Source: Actinomycetes bacterium (GTDB lineage: Bacteria; Actinomycetota; Coriobacteriia; Coriobacteriales; JAEZZM01). Taken from it: a stretch of DNA of 64,000 nucleotides. The position numbers were made by a program, and so were the translations under genes. The DNA lies in NCBI GenBank assembly GCA_023418575.1, contig JAEZZM010000043.1, positions 6,973-70,972 on the forward strand, given 5' to 3'. Shown here piece by piece: positions 1-6,945 of the stretch (within the stretch, counting starts at the first letter, position 1; each line of letters opens with the position of its first letter). Under the pieces are notes generated by a model. It saw nothing but the letters and a program-made list of their open reading frames with translations, was not told where the DNA came from and did no database searches.

Positions 1-103
1 CAGCTCTCCGCTAGTATTTAAGACAAGGTTGCCCTTGTTAGATTACTAAAATGTTGAGTCTAGCAGGGGATTTTTATTATCGTGAGAATTCTTTACTACA
101 AAA

Positions 104-583
104 CTACAGATGTTGAGGGCGGGGTCCAGGCTTTACGAACTCTGTATCATCAAGCTCATGCTCCCAAGCATCACAATACAACTGTATAGCTTGATCTAAC
201 CAGGAAGCCATATGTGAGTCAAAGCAATTTAAATACTCTATATAGCGCTCATCGCTTGAGTAGGTTTTTCCCAAAGCCCTGAAAGCCGGAATGTTATAGT
301 GCTCTCCAAATTTCTTGAGAAATTGTAAGTGTCTAGCTACCATTTCTTGAACAACATCTGACTGTGGGCCCTCACCAGCGCGCTTCATAGAAGCTAAAAT
401 GGCAAAATTTCTATCCTGCTCTTCAAATAATTCTTGAAGTTCATCTTCCGTTAAAGAGTTCAAATAATCTTTAGACTCTTGAAGTGCCTCTTCACCATAT
501 TTTTCAATAAGTCCAGGGAGACAAAGCTCTGCTTGTTCTGCTAAAAATTCTTTTGTAAACTTCTGATTTTCTGTGCTCACCAT
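104..583 (-). CDS. TipAS-domain-like protein, stand-alone
   Basis: This 159-residue soluble protein resembles the TipAS antibiotic-recognition domain found at the C terminus of TipA-type MerR regulators, here without a DNA-binding domain. Visible support is the helix-rich layout and the order of signatures: a Glu-rich N-terminal half, then a 'HYNIPAFRALGKTY' and 'DERYIEYLNCF' block resembling the domain's ligand-binding loop region, then a final helix ending near 'AIQLYCDAW'. TipAS domains bind thiopeptide-like antibiotics; whether this one does is inference. The start ATG at 583 has an AAGGAT Shine-Dalgarno 5 nt upstream. The leader carries a possible attenuator (598-636). It is divergent from the two-component pair. 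The alternative is an uncharacterised helical protein of another family. Confidence 0.6.
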   Translation of the reverse strand: MVSTENQKFTKEFLAEQAELCLPGLIEKYGEEALQESKDYLNSLTEDELQELFEEQDRNFAILASMKRAGEGPQSDVVQEMVARHLQFLKKFGEHYNIPAFRALGKTYSSDERYIEYLNCFDSHMASWLDQAIQLYCDAWEHELDDTEFVKPGPRPQHL

Positions 584-597
584 ACTATCCTTAGAAC

Positions 598-636
598 AAA
601 AGCCCTAGATAACAAAAAGCCCCTTACAGGGCTTTT
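598..636 (-). promoter_or_regulatory. Terminator/antiterminator-like leader of the TipAS-like gene
   Basis: Read on the minus strand, AAAAGCCC (636-629) can pair with GGGCTTTT (622-615), which is followed by a T-rich stretch as in an intrinsic terminator. It can equally pair with a second GGGCTTTT at 605-598. The two pairings exclude each other, as in an attenuator. The structure lies 15-53 nt upstream of the ATG at 583 and no other minus-strand gene lies between it and the divergent gene at 872. The pairing is seen in the sequence; the regulatory role is inference. Confidence 0.4.
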
Positions 637-696
637 GAGTGATATAGTGTCCCAAACGGGTTCGAAAGGAAGAACCTCTTTTCTCAGGTTAACTGG

Positions 697-729
697 ATTC
701 CTGATTGGTTCTTGATTAGATTCTAACAA
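697..729 (+). promoter_or_regulatory. Candidate direct-repeat operator for the OmpR-type regulator
   Basis: Three imperfect direct repeats with TTC at 698, 709 and 721 (ATTCCTGATTG, GTTCTTGATTA, GATTCTAACA) are spaced 11-12 bp. OmpR-family regulators commonly bind direct repeats with about one-turn spacing, so autoregulation of the downstream regulator is a reasonable guess. No convincing -35/-10 pair was identified next to them. Confidence 0.3.
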
Positions 730-871
730 AGACAGCTTAAATCACTCTGAAAAAACAAGCTCTTTTTTAAATTTTTTGGCTCAGGCCTAAGTTTTTTTCT
801 TGAAACCCACGCTTCTGCAAATTCATGCGGTACTATTAACAAATAGCCTATAAGGTCTATAGGAGGTAAAG

Positions 872-1552
872 ATGGATATCCTCATAATTGAAGATGAACC
901 AGGGCTAGCAGATGCTCTTGCCTATATTCTTTCTGAAGCAGGGCACCGTGTTGAAATAGTTAATGATGGCCTTGAAGGCTATGCCTATGCACAAAATAGC
1001 ATGTTTGACGCAATAGTTCTAGATGTCATGCTTCCTGGTATGGATGGCTTTGAAATTGCTCGCAACCTGCGCAAACTTTCTATAGATACCCCTATCCTTA
1101 TGCTGAGTGCCCGAGGAGAGCTTAGCGATAAGATACAGGGACTTGACTACGGTGCAGATGACTATATGACTAAACCCTTCCAACCAGAAGAGCTCTTAGC
1201 TCGCCTGCGCGCCATCACCCGCAGACAGGGAGAGGTTATCATTGATGAGGTAAGCTACGCTGATCTTTCACTAAACATAGGTTCTCACGAGCTCTCCTGC
1301 AATTCTCAACACATTAATCTTTCCCAAAAAGAGTTTGATGTAATGCATTTTCTTTTACTTAATGGCGGTCAAGTCTTAAGCAAAGATACTATGATTTCTA
1401 AGATCTGGGGCATAGAAAGTGAAGCAGACGATAATAATGTGGAAGCCTATATCTCCTTTCTAAGAAAAAAGCTTAGTTACCTTAATTCACGAGCTCAAAT
1501 TGCCACCATTAGAAAAGTTGGATACCGCCTTGTAGATAGCCAAGAGCAATAA
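872..1552 (+). CDS. OmpR/PhoB-family response regulator
   Basis: A 226-residue two-component transcription regulator. The N-terminal receiver domain (about 1-118) has the acidic pocket EDE at 7-9, the phosphoacceptor Asp51 in VLDVMLPG, and the conserved Lys101 in the TKPF motif. The C-terminal part (about 130-222) is a winged-helix DNA-binding domain ending in the usual 'IRKVGYRL' wing. A strong AGGAGG-type Shine-Dalgarno precedes the ATG. The partner kinase begins 62 bp downstream on the same strand, so the pair is probably cotranscribed. The signal and regulon cannot be read from the sequence; the sequence does not distinguish among VicR, CovR and PhoP-like groups. Confidence 0.93.
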   Translation: MDILIIEDEPGLADALAYILSEAGHRVEIVNDGLEGYAYAQNSMFDAIVLDVMLPGMDGFEIARNLRKLSIDTPILMLSARGELSDKIQGLDYGADDYMTKPFQPEELLARLRAITRRQGEVIIDEVSYADLSLNIGSHELSCNSQHINLSQKEFDVMHFLLLNGGQVLSKDTMISKIWGIESEADDNNVEAYISFLRKKLSYLNSRAQIATIRKVGYRLVDSQEQ

Positions 1553-1614
1553 CAAGGTAGCAAGTATGAAAAACGGGTCTTAGTCTAATACAGATCTGCG
1601 CAAAAGGAAGCTTA

Positions 1615-2997
1615 ATGCAAACTATAGTACAGCGATTATTATCCAAAAAATCTGAAACACATACTACTGCAAATAGCGAACCTGAAATCATTGCAGGCTT
1701 TAGGCGCAAATATGCTATCACTCTTCTCATCTTAGTTGCCATGGTTTTAGGCCTGGTTATTATCATGGTTGTTTCAGTTAGCTATTCAAGGGAATACCAG
1801 ATCATTCAAGACTCCATGAAGCTTGCCTTTAAAAATCCTGCAGCCAGTGGCGGTATAAGCATTATTGGTGATAAATCCACTATAACTAAAAAGTCTACTA
1901 GTGTCTCCGCTGATAATTCTAAACGTAAAATTGTGCCTGTTTATGTAGTTAAGACCACTGAATCAGGATCAGTTTTAAGCGTAGAGTCAGGTAAAAACAT
2001 TAGAATGGATGACTACATACTAAGTGAAGCAATTAAAGAAGCCATACAAAGTCCTGTATATAGCGGCTACTATTCAGATTATAAAATCTTTTATCGTATA
2101 GAAGAAACCACTAGCGGATATCGCATAGCATTTGCAGACGGGCAGCGTTTTATAGCTGATCTTAAAAGCCTTATCATGCTTTGTCTTGCAGGCTTTGTCT
2201 TTATCATGCTTATCTTTTTATTTATTGCACTGTGGATTTCAAAGCTTGCCGTTAATCCCATTCTAGAAGCCTGGACTACCCAAAAGCGCTTCATTGCTGA
2301 TGCGTCACATGAATTAAAAACCCCTCTCTCGGTAATATTAGCCAACGCTGATATCATGATCAAACACCCTGATGACACTATCAAAGATCATCAAAAATGG
2401 CTTGAGACAATACGCAGTGAAACCCTTAACATGCAAAATCTTGTTGATGACCTCCTTACCCTGTCAAAGCTACAAAGCCAGGCCAGCGGTGGCGAGATGA
2501 GTGACAATATAAAACGGAAACTATGCGTTAACCTTAGTGAGATTGCTCAAAAATCAAGCCTGCAATTTGAGGTTCTTGCATTTGAAAAACGAGTTTCACT
2601 AGCAGAAAGCATAAATAGCAATGTTCAAGTTGCAGGCTCAATTGAAGAGCTAGAACGCTTGGTAAAAATCCTGCTTGATAATGCATGTAAATATGTAAAC
2701 GAAGGTGGCTCTATACAGCTGAGTCTTGAAAAGCTCCATAATACCTGTATGCTTAGCGTAAATAACTCTGGAGAGCCCATACCAGCTGAAGACTTGCAAA
2801 ATATTTTTAAGCGCTTTTATCGCTCAGATTCTTCTCGTCAAAGAAAGAATGGTGGCTATGGCCTGGGTCTAGCTATTGCTTATGAGATTGTCCAAAAGCA
2901 TGGTGGCATAATAAGAGCGATGAGCACCGAGGAAGACGGCACGAGCTTTTTTGTTGAGCTTCCTTTATGTAAAGCTAATAATAGCTCTCAGGACTAG
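1615..2997 (+). CDS. Membrane sensor histidine kinase
   Basis: This 460-residue sensor kinase is the likely partner of the regulator just upstream. It has two membrane helices (about 33-55 and 186-208) enclosing a roughly 130-residue extracellular sensor region with no recognised fold. A HisKA dimerisation domain follows, with the phosphoacceptor His232 in 'ASHELKTPLS'. The catalytic ATPase domain has an N box ('LLDNACKYV') and a G2 box ('GLGLAIAYEI'). Start ATG 1615 has an AAGGAAG Shine-Dalgarno. The 3' end overlaps the convergent gene by 23 bp. It autophosphorylates and transfers phosphate to Asp51 of the partner, by family knowledge. The ligand is unknown. Confidence 0.93.
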   Translation: MQTIVQRLLSKKSETHTTANSEPEIIAGFRRKYAITLLILVAMVLGLVIIMVVSVSYSREYQIIQDSMKLAFKNPAASGGISIIGDKSTITKKSTSVSADNSKRKIVPVYVVKTTESGSVLSVESGKNIRMDDYILSEAIKEAIQSPVYSGYYSDYKIFYRIEETTSGYRIAFADGQRFIADLKSLIMLCLAGFVFIMLIFLFIALWISKLAVNPILEAWTTQKRFIADASHELKTPLSVILANADIMIKHPDDTIKDHQKWLETIRSETLNMQNLVDDLLTLSKLQSQASGGEMSDNIKRKLCVNLSEIAQKSSLQFEVLAFEKRVSLAESINSNVQVAGSIEELERLVKILLDNACKYVNEGGSIQLSLEKLHNTCMLSVNNSGEPIPAEDLQNIFKRFYRSDSSRQRKNGGYGLGLAIAYEIVQKHGGIIRAMSTEEDGTSFFVELPLCKANNSSQD

Positions 2998-3484
2998 AAC
3001 TAAGCTGAACATGATGCTCATACGGTATAAGATGTAAATCACAAAAATCCATAAAGCTATCCAAGGCAGACTCAGTATGAAACTGAGCTAGCAGTGCATA
3101 CAGGAGATTGCCAGGTGTGCTTGCCAGTTCAAAAGCAAGCTCATTAAGCCACTGTTCTTCTAGATATATGCTCATACTTAAAAGGTAAGGCTTAGCTAAA
3201 AGGCTATCTTTCTCATACTCTTCTTTGGCTATCTTTAGTGCCCAGTTTTTATCGGCAACAGGCTCTGAGATAAGCTCTGCATAAATATACATTTGCTGAT
3301 CTGAGTTCTGCCGCTCAAAGAGCTTAAGCTTTTGGGGTCCTTCTCCTTTTAGATATGAGTCACAATGGTTGCGATGTGAACTAGAGCTGTTTTGGGATGA
3401 CGCGCAGGGCTTAAGCTGTGAGCTAGAGCTGTTTGCATAAGGCGCAGGATGTGATGATGGCTTAGGGCTGTTTAATGCTGACAT
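2975..3484 (-). CDS. Hypothetical protein behind a LexA-type box
   Basis: This 169-residue protein is not recognised. Its N-terminal 45 residues are Ser/Asn/His-rich and contain an imperfect internal duplication that is also visible in the DNA. The C-terminal 115 residues look like a compact helical domain. No membrane helix or signal peptide is visible. ATG 3484 has a TTGGAG Shine-Dalgarno. A perfect GAAC-n4-GTTC palindrome lies 21-33 bp upstream, so DNA-damage induction is a plausible inference. The 3' end overlaps the histidine kinase gene tail to tail by 23 bp. A YneA-like division inhibitor was considered, but there is no LysM domain or membrane segment to support that. Confidence 0.6.
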   Translation of the reverse strand: MSALNSPKPSSHPAPYANSSSSQLKPCASSQNSSSSHRNHCDSYLKGEGPQKLKLFERQNSDQQMYIYAELISEPVADKNWALKIAKEEYEKDSLLAKPYLLSMSIYLEEQWLNELAFELASTPGNLLYALLAQFHTESALDSFMDFCDLHLIPYEHHVQLSSSPESYY

Positions 3485-3490
3485 AAAAAT

Positions 3491-3529
3491 ACTCCAATCT
3501 ATTCGAACAAATGTTCTTATAGTTGGAGT
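3491..3529 (-). promoter_or_regulatory. LexA/SOS-type box nested in a 7-bp inverted repeat
   Basis: The sequence CGAACAAATGTTCT (3504-3517) matches the Gram-positive/actinobacterial LexA consensus GAACRNNYGTTC without a mismatch. It sits 21-33 bp upstream of the start codon of the 169-residue protein, where a repressor would block transcription. It is enclosed by ACTCCAA (3491-3497) and TTGGAGT (3523-3529). In the minus-strand transcript these arms would also pair and hide the TTGGAG Shine-Dalgarno if transcription starts upstream of 3529. The match is seen; LexA control is inference. Confidence 0.6.
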
Positions 3530-3635
3530 ATAAGCTCTTACTATGACAAAAACGAAATATCAAAAATCAGCATAAAACTAGCAGCTAGAGTATGGTGATC
3601 TTAATTCTTCAGGCCTCAGGTATATCTAAAAAAGC

Positions 3636-3863
3636 CTATTCTTCGCGAAGCTCGTCAATATATTCAACTACTGATTCAAGATCTGTAAGATCATCAAGCT
3701 CTTCCAGCTCTACGTCAAACTCATCTTCAATTTCGCTCATAATCTCAGCAATATCTAAAGAATCAAGCTGAAGGCTGTCAAAGGTGGCTCGCATAGTTAC
3801 TGCAGATGCTTCTACGCCATAGTTGTTTACCAAAAGGTTCTTAATAGTTTCAAACGTTCCCAT
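3636..3863 (-). CDS. acpP: Acyl carrier protein
   Basis: A 75-residue acidic acyl carrier protein. The DSLDI motif places the 4'-phosphopantetheine attachment at Ser35, and the four-helix pattern and length match the type II fatty-acid-synthase carrier. It shuttles acyl intermediates between fatty acid and phospholipid synthesis enzymes in the cytoplasm. The start ATG has a GGGGAG Shine-Dalgarno. No other fatty acid gene is adjacent, so it stands alone here. A carrier dedicated to another pathway, such as lipoteichoic acid D-alanylation, cannot be excluded, although the TFDSL(Q)LDSLD context suits a general carrier. Confidence 0.9.
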   Translation of the reverse strand: MGTFETIKNLLVNNYGVEASAVTMRATFDSLQLDSLDIAEIMSEIEDEFDVELEELDDLTDLESVVEYIDELREE

Positions 3864-4061
3864 TCTCTCCCCTTTTCCCTTGGTATAAGACTCTTTACAA
3901 TCTTTGTCTTATACACCCTTTCTCTATTAATTGCTCATTGTACCTTAATGTATCTAATAAGAGCTGCACAAGTGATATCTAAGAAATCTTCCATATTTTC
4001 ATGAGTCTTTATGAAAATTATCTCCTTACATGCAAAACCGCCTGTGCTCTAAGCAAAAGTT

Positions 4062-4080
4062 GGACTATTGTCCGTATAAT
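4062..4080 (+). promoter_or_regulatory. Probable -10 element with adjacent palindrome
   Basis: A consensus TATAAT (4075-4080) lies about 50 bp upstream of the MTA/SAH nucleosidase gene. Directly upstream is GGAC-TATT-GTCC (4062-4073), an inverted repeat in the spacer region that could be an operator. The -35 match is weak. The elements are seen; the function is inference. Confidence 0.4.
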
Positions 4081-4131
4081 GCTAAGAATATACAAGAACT
4101 AATAAGAAGAACACACCAGAAAGGATGAGCT

Positions 4132-4911
4132 ATGAAAAATAATAAATGTTTTGTGGTCGCTTGTGCTCTTGATAGAGAATCTGCCCCTTTTTATAAGCAA
4201 CTCAGATCAAGCGCAGCACATGAGGAAGTTCTGTTTGAACACTTACATCAAAAAGCCTCCTTATTTAGCTTTGATAATGGCTATCACTTTTTACTTATTA
4301 CCAGCGGTATTGGCATGTGCAATGCATCCTGTGCAGCAACTAGTGCCCATTATGAGCTAAAAGCCCGAGGTCTTGAAATAGCGGCCTATATTTGTGCCGG
4401 AACCATTGGTGGGCTGCAAGATCGCTGTTCAGTTGGAGACCTTATTGTGGGATCCGAATATATAAACTGGCGCGCAGATGCTACTGCTTGTGGCTGTGCT
4501 CCAGGTCAAATCCCTGATATGCCTCAAAGCTTTTTTGCCGATAAAAACTTGCTTGAACTCAGCACAAGCTGCCATGAAAGCTTGAGACAAGTATCTGAAC
4601 TCAGTCCTTATCGCATGCACTGCTGTTTGCAGCTTAGTGCAGATTCTTTTGTTACAGAAAGAGGCGTACAAGAAATTAGACGCCTCTTTACAAACTCAAG
4701 CGCCGCAGACATGGAATCCGCAGCAGCTGCTCAAGTTTGCTGGATTTTAAAGATGCCCTTTGTGTCTATTCGCTCAGTTTCTGATCTTTGTGCACCAGAA
4801 GAGCGCGCAGATGAAGAGTTTCATTTGGGAGCAGATAAGGCTTCTTTACTCAGCTCTATATTGGTGTTTGCCCTCTTTGAAAAGCTCAGCGGGATCAAGC
4901 TTGGTGCTTAG
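4132..4911 (+). CDS. 5'-methylthioadenosine/S-adenosylhomocysteine nucleosidase-like
   Basis: A 259-residue enzyme of the PNP/UDP phosphorylase superfamily, closest in layout to MTA/SAH nucleosidase, which hydrolyses methylthioadenosine and S-adenosylhomocysteine and so recycles by-products of SAM-dependent reactions. The acid expected near the N terminus is Glu16, the nucleoside-binding Glu is about residue 195 in ADMESAA, and the catalytic Asp is about residue 218 in SVSDLC. The glycine-rich 'AGTIGGL' segment is present. It is some 25 residues longer than typical MtnN, mostly in the first third and in a Cys-rich loop. Start ATG 4132 has AAAGGAT upstream. Its 3' end overlaps sppA by 66 bp, tail to tail. 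A futalosine hydrolase or other nucleosidase is the alternative. Confidence 0.82.
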   Translation: MKNNKCFVVACALDRESAPFYKQLRSSAAHEEVLFEHLHQKASLFSFDNGYHFLLITSGIGMCNASCAATSAHYELKARGLEIAAYICAGTIGGLQDRCSVGDLIVGSEYINWRADATACGCAPGQIPDMPQSFFADKNLLELSTSCHESLRQVSELSPYRMHCCLQLSADSFVTERGVQEIRRLFTNSSAADMESAAAAQVCWILKMPFVSIRSVSDLCAPEERADEEFHLGADKASLLSSILVFALFEKLSGIKLGA

Positions 4912-5895
4912 CTCAAAGGGAGAAAAGCTCTCAAAAAAGGAAGGGATGGGATCCAGTGAAAGCTCAGTTACAAGAGCTGGATCCACTCCTGCAAGCTCTG
5001 CAGCCTTATCAAGGGCGGCTTGAAAATCACCCAGCTCATCAATAAGACCATATTCAAGAGCCTTGCTGCCCATATACGTAGTGCCGGTAGCAAGGCCTTC
5101 TACCTTATCGTAATCAAGAGATCTTCCTTGAGCTACAAGAGATATAAACATTGAATTAAGCTCAGATATTTCTTGCTGCAGTCTAGCACGTTCTTCATCG
5201 CTTAAGCTTCTATATAAAGCTCCTGCATCTTTTTCTTGCGCTGACTTAATGGAGCCCATCTTAATTCCCAACTTTTCAAGCAGCTCAGAAATATCTAGGG
5301 TCTGCATAATTACCCCAATAGAGCCAACAGAAGAGCTGGGCATGGCAAGAATAGCGTCAGCTTGAGAAGCAGCCATATAGGCACCAGAGGCACAAAGATC
5401 ACTGACCGAAAACACCACAGGTTTAGAACAATTCTTAATATAGCCCGCTATTTCTTCGGAGGCCGCCACTGTTCCTCCCGGGCAATTTACCCGCACCACC
5501 AAGGCCTTGATAGAGTCTTGTTCCTCTACTCTCTTAATTATCTTTCTAATTTGCTCTGGTGTGGTACCCGAGCTTGCACTAATACTGGCATCCATATGAT
5601 ATACGGCAATACCCTCTTTGCCGGGTAAGACCTGGTAGTCAAGGGTAGATGAAGAAGAAAGGGAGCTAATAGAGCTGCTCGTTGCCTTGACAAGTGCTGC
5701 GCAAGAGGCCAGCATGCCGATAAAAACAAGCGCCACTAATCCCAATAAAACCCACGGAAGAATAGATTTTTTGGGCTGTGGAACATAGACATTTACCACA
5801 GGCAGGTCTTGTGCTTGGAAAGACTGAATATGATCATAGTCATTGTTGTTCTCAGCAAAAGGGTTTTGGGAAGGCTTCTTGTTATCCTGGGACAT
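4846..5895 (-). CDS. sppA: Signal peptide peptidase SppA-like serine protease
   Basis: A single-domain (short) SppA of the S49 family that digests leftover signal peptides in the membrane. After a cytoplasmic tail rich in Asn/Gln comes one membrane helix (about 48-70). The protease domain carries the Ser of 'LCASGAYM' (about 170) and the Lys of 'GSIKSA' (about 217), the Ser/Lys dyad of this family. A TTG at 5901 in frame is upstream, but it directly abuts the AAAGG Shine-Dalgarno. The ATG at 5895 lies 6 nt from that site, so I prefer it (349 residues). Its leader carries three 15-bp tandem repeats, and its 3' end overlaps the convergent nucleosidase gene. Confidence 0.9.
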   Translation of the reverse strand: MSQDNKKPSQNPFAENNNDYDHIQSFQAQDLPVVNVYVPQPKKSILPWVLLGLVALVFIGMLASCAALVKATSSSISSLSSSSTLDYQVLPGKEGIAVYHMDASISASSGTTPEQIRKIIKRVEEQDSIKALVVRVNCPGGTVAASEEIAGYIKNCSKPVVFSVSDLCASGAYMAASQADAILAMPSSSVGSIGVIMQTLDISELLEKLGIKMGSIKSAQEKDAGALYRSLSDEERARLQQEISELNSMFISLVAQGRSLDYDKVEGLATGTTYMGSKALEYGLIDELGDFQAALDKAAELAGVDPALVTELSLDPIPSFFESFSPFELSTKLDPAELFKEGKHQYRAE

Positions 5896-5915
5896 AAACA
5901 ACCTTTCTAATGAAC

Positions 5916-5960
5916 ATAATGTACTAGTCTACAATGTACTAGTCTACAATGTACTAGTCT
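5916..5960. repeat. Three tandem 15-bp repeats upstream of sppA
   Basis: The 15-bp unit ACAATGTACTAGTCT occurs three times head to tail (5916-5930 with one mismatch, 5931-5945, 5946-5960). Each holds the palindrome ACTAGT. The array ends about 20 bp before the sppA ATG, so it lies in the promoter/leader. Repeat number could vary by slippage, or each unit could be a regulator site. Confidence 0.85.
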
Positions 5961-6001
5961 ATGTACCCCTAGAGATAAGCTTTGAGCCAAGTTTGGTCCC
6001 A

Positions 6002-6706
6002 CTAAAGACTATCTGATAAGGCTTGAGTCAATGCTAAAAATGCCTGATGTCTATTTGAAACCCCCAGCTGAGCATATCCAGCTCTGATACGCGCGGAGAC
6101 CATATTAAGAGATACGCCTGTTTCTTGCGCAATTTCTTCTCGCGAAAAACCCAAAACAGCAAATAAAAGCATGGTTTCAAAGTACTCTTGCTTCTCATCT
6201 AGCTTCATTTCATTGCCGATAATACAAGGACTTTTTAAGCGCACCAGCTCAGGAGCTGCAAGCAAGTGCTGAGCCACGGACTTTGTTATGACCGTCTTTT
6301 GATTGAGTACCGCGCTTACACACTGAATGATATTACGTTTAATCTCTGACTTTGCAACCACAGATCTTACTAAAGGATCTTTAAAAGCAGCAACAAGGTC
6401 TGTTGAATTAAGCCTACTTGAAAGCAAAATAATAGCAGTCTTTTGATGAGCTGCCTGCAAAGACCAGTAGTGGGGACAGTTTTCTCTGAGCTGTTGCAAG
6501 CTTTCTTCTAAGCTTAGATGACAGCTTTGACCCAAGAGTATTATATCGGCAGGTTTCATAAATTGATGTGTTTTGCTTTGCTCAGCAAGCTCGGCAAGAC
6601 TACCTGCCCATAAAACACGTTGCTGAGGTGATTTACCAAGGTACAACCTTAGCGCATCACGACTCAAGCTATCATCTTCAATAATATGAATAAGAGGACA
6701 ACCCAT
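6002..6706 (-). CDS. LuxR-type HTH regulator with degenerate receiver domain
   Basis: A roughly 234-residue regulator. The N-terminal half resembles a response-regulator receiver: 'IHIIEDDS' gives the acidic pair. The expected phosphoacceptor Asp is replaced by Gly in 'ADIILLGQS', while the late Lys survives in 'VVAKSE'. The C-terminal 60 residues are a LuxR/GerE-type helix-turn-helix ('FSREEIAQETGVSLNMV'). It therefore probably works without phosphorylation. A TTG at 6724 extends the frame by six codons but lacks a Shine-Dalgarno; ATG 6706 has GGGGA close upstream. No kinase is adjacent. The target genes are unknown. Confidence 0.7.
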   Translation of the reverse strand: MGCPLIHIIEDDSLSRDALRLYLGKSPQQRVLWAGSLAELAEQSKTHQFMKPADIILLGQSCHLSLEESLQQLRENCPHYWSLQAAHQKTAIILLSSRLNSTDLVAAFKDPLVRSVVAKSEIKRNIIQCVSAVLNQKTVITKSVAQHLLAAPELVRLKSPCIIGNEMKLDEKQEYFETMLLFAVLGFSREEIAQETGVSLNMVSARIRAGYAQLGVSNRHQAFLALTQALSDSL

Positions 6707-6945
6707 ATTTCCCCGTACTAACAAGTTTTTTGATTTGTTTAACGAAAATATGAGTCATTGTCTATACTATTTTCTTGCGATATATACAAAATAATATGTC
6801 AATAATTAACACATTATTTGTAAAAAGCTCAAGCACATCTAAACATGCTGCTAAAGTATGCTGATAAATATGCTGTTTAACTTAGCTTTAACACGAACTT
6901 AGTATGTAGCACAGAACCACAGAACACTAACAGAACAAAATGGAC

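Noticed and set aside
661..690. tRNA fragment (GGTTCGAA near 659-670)
   Set aside because: Only the T-loop-like word is present; no acceptor or anticodon arms fold around it.
5916..5960. CRISPR array
   Set aside because: Three 15-bp units without spacers do not form a CRISPR array; no Cas gene in the window.
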